NCBI RefSeq assembly: GCF_040717455.1
Contig: NZ_JBFEFH010000008.1
Span: 1-64,000 of the forward strand
DNA: 64,000 bases
Direction of reading: 5' to 3'
Origin: Tautonia sp040717455
Lineage (GTDB): Bacteria > Planctomycetota > Planctomycetia > Isosphaerales > Isosphaeraceae
Position numbers and translations under genes: made by a program. This document shows positions 62,584-64,000 of the stretch, in pieces. The notes under the pieces are model-generated. The model searched no databases. It worked only from the letters and a program-made list of their open reading frames with translations, and had not been told where the DNA came from. Numbering within the stretch: the stretch's first letter is position 1; each line of letters begins with the position of its first letter.

Positions 62584-63708
62584 GTGACGCAGAACGACCC
62601 GAATGCCCCGTCCCCGACCTCGCACGATGCGCCGCTCCGGAGCGTCCACAGCACGAGCGTGCCGGGGCTGCTGGAGTGGCTGGGGGCCTCGCTGCTGGTC
62701 ACGACGTACCAGGCGGGGAAGCTGGTGATCTTGCGGTCGGACGGCGGCGTCTTGAACACGCACTTCCGGGGCTTCGACCGGCCGATGGGCCTGGCCCGAG
62801 CGGGAGACCGCCTGGCGATCGGCACCCAGCTGGAAGTGTGGGACTATCAGAATGTGCCGGCGGTGGCCCGGTCGCTCGACCCGTCCGGGGGCCTCGACGC
62901 CTGCTTCCTACCGCGGTCGGGGCACGTGACCGGGGACATCGACATCCACGAGATGGCGTTCCGGGGCGGGGAACTCTGGTTCGTGAACACGCGGTTCTCC
63001 TGCCTTTGCACGCGGGACGACCGGCATAGTTTCGTGCCGAGGTGGCGGCCCTCGTTCGTCTCGGCCCTGGCGCCGGAAGACCGGTGCCACCTGAACGGGC
63101 TGGGGGTCGGGCCCGGTGATCGGTTCTGGGTGACGGCGCTGGGGGCGACGGACACGCCCGGCGGCTGGCGCGAGGGGAAGCGGGACGGCGGCGTGGTGAT
63201 CGACGGGCCGAGCGGCGAGGTGATCGCCCGGGGGCTGTCGATGCCGCATTCGCCGCGATGGCACGACGGCCGGCTCTGGCTGCTCGAGTCGGGGACCGGG
63301 CGGCTGGGGTTCCTCGACGAGGACCGGGGACGGTTCGAGGCGGTGGCCGGGCTGCCGGGATTCGCCAGGGGGCTGGACATCGTGGGGGGGTATGCCTTCG
63401 TCGGGCTCTCCCAGATCCGAGAGTCGGCGCACTTCTCCGGGCTGCCGATCCGGGAGCCGGGGGTCGAGCGTCACTGCGGGGTCTGGGTGGTCGAGCTTCG
63501 GACCGGGGGGATCGTGGGATTCGTCCGGTTCGAGGACGCCTTGCAGGAGATCTTCGCCGTGCAGGCGATGGCCGGGCTCCGGTTCCCGGACGTCGTGAAT
63601 GACGACCGGGCGTTGATCGGTGATTCGTTCGTCCTGCCCGACGAGGCGTTCGAACGGGTGCCCGAGGGCCTCCGAACCCCCGCGGACCGGCCGGCGGTCT
63701 GTTGTTGA
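62584..63708 (+). CDS. TIGR03032 family protein
   Basis: A 374-residue protein; GTG 62584 was chosen because GAAGGAAGG lies 10 bp upstream and similarity starts at once. It matches TIGR03032 (DUF4915) along its length: LGASLLVTTYQAGKLVI, GFDRPMGLARAGDRLAIGT, DIDIHEMAFRGGELWFVNT, CHLNGLGV, GLSMPHSPRWHDGRLWLLES. The layout is beta-propeller-like. Function is unknown; no signal peptide, so it acts in the cytoplasm or is exported by another route. Confidence 0.9.
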   Translation: MTQNDPNAPSPTSHDAPLRSVHSTSVPGLLEWLGASLLVTTYQAGKLVILRSDGGVLNTHFRGFDRPMGLARAGDRLAIGTQLEVWDYQNVPAVARSLDPSGGLDACFLPRSGHVTGDIDIHEMAFRGGELWFVNTRFSCLCTRDDRHSFVPRWRPSFVSALAPEDRCHLNGLGVGPGDRFWVTALGATDTPGGWREGKRDGGVVIDGPSGEVIARGLSMPHSPRWHDGRLWLLESGTGRLGFLDEDRGRFEAVAGLPGFARGLDIVGGYAFVGLSQIRESAHFSGLPIREPGVERHCGVWVVELRTGGIVGFVRFEDALQEIFAVQAMAGLRFPDVVNDDRALIGDSFVLPDEAFERVPEGLRTPADRPAVCC

Positions 63709-63853
63709 ACACGGGGGATCGGGCTACGGAAGCCCGCTCCGACAGGTCGGATCGGCGGACGGAAGCCCCTCGTTTGGAGCGGGCCGGATCGGGGAACGGA
63801 GTCACGAGCGTGAGATTCTTTCTTTCCAAGTATGTTGTTTGAGGGTTGCATTG

Positions 63854-64000
63854 ATGCGAACGACGTTGTTCTCTCGCCGCGTCCCGAAGGCTCGATCGGG
63901 CAAGAAGGTCCGGCATCGAGCCGTCCTGGAGCACCTGGAGGACCGGATCGCCCCGGCCGGCTTCACGGTGACGAGCCTGGCCGATTCGGGGGCCGGGACG
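63854..64000 (+). CDS. Large surface protein with LEPR-like N-terminus, partial
   Basis: The first 49 codons of a gene starting at ATG 63854, with GAGGG about 9 bp upstream; it runs off the window end. The N-terminus is basic (SGKKVRHRAVLEHLEDR) and then reads IAPAGFTVTSLADSGAGT. The LEHLEDR motif is the LEPR-type start of planctomycete extracellular proteins, and FTVTSLADSG typically opens a right-handed beta-helix domain. It is likely a large secreted or surface protein. Confidence 0.75.
   Translation, partial: MRTTLFSRRVPKARSGKKVRHRAVLEHLEDRIAPAGFTVTSLADSGAGT

Noticed and set aside
1..64000. tRNA or rRNA genes in intergenic gaps
   Set aside because: No cloverleaf with a GGTTCGA-type arm plus matching acceptor stem, and no conserved rRNA segments were found when reading the gaps.

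Overview
The window reads as chromosomal DNA of a high-GC planctomycete, most likely of the Isosphaeraceae (Tautonia/Paludisphaera-like; inferred from gene content, not from a marker gene). Evidence: a DUF1552/DUF1592 cytochrome pair, N-terminal LEPR-type motifs on giant secreted proteins, a PEP-CTERM protein, a sulfatase, a TIGR03032 protein, a GxxExxY gene and tetrahydromethanopterin (H4MPT) C1 genes. No rRNA, tRNA, CRISPR array, phage or intact insertion sequence was seen.

Layout. 1-3.9 kb: two minus-strand type IV pilus-type genes (a PilM/PilN fusion and a PilO-position protein cut by the window edge), both with Met/Gly-rich repeats. 4.3-9.6 kb: a fusion of two amidohydrolases, a small hypothetical gene and a CPBP membrane protease. 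9.8-14.6 kb (plus): tyrS, a Uma2 nuclease, a Gfo/Idh/MocA oxidoreductase, a lone HicB, a small membrane protein and a LpxL-like acyltransferase. 14.6-19.8 kb: an H4MPT formaldehyde module (fae, mtdB, a DUF1464 ASKHA kinase, with a metallo-beta-lactamase-fold protein downstream) and a divergent ATP-grasp gene. 20-29.5 kb: YugP-like protease, a shortened solute-binding lipoprotein coupled to a CDF cation exporter, a YVTN-propeller dihaem cytochrome with a membrane partner, a GNAT, a Rieske ferredoxin, a CrtI-like oxidoreductase and a BshB1-type deacetylase. 29.7-37.2 kb: a vWA protein, a sugar isomerase/epimerase-like protein and a giant modular secreted protein with 150-bp tandem repeats.

37.4-64 kb: a polar amino-acid ABC transporter (binding protein fused to permease, plus ATPase); a GxxExxY pseudogene between 31-bp inverted repeats; a Tat-exported protein of unknown function; an EamA exporter; a PEP-CTERM protein; hemB with a RidA-like neighbour; a yeast-type cytosine deaminase; PcfJ-like, LssY_C and cupin proteins; a CaCA antiporter; the DUF1552/DUF1592 pair; a sulfatase; a TIGR03032 protein; and the start of a second LEPR-type surface protein. 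Two families of short palindromic repeats lie in the gaps here.

How genes work together. fae condenses formaldehyde with H4MPT and mtdB oxidises the methylene product; mch and fhc must lie elsewhere. The dihaem, DUF1552/DUF1592, sulfatase, GSDH-like and PEP-CTERM genes suit an aerobic heterotroph that degrades sulfated or complex polysaccharides. Codon third positions switch strand preference near 37 kb (C-ending plus-strand genes to the left, G-ending to the right), suggesting a GC-skew boundary there.
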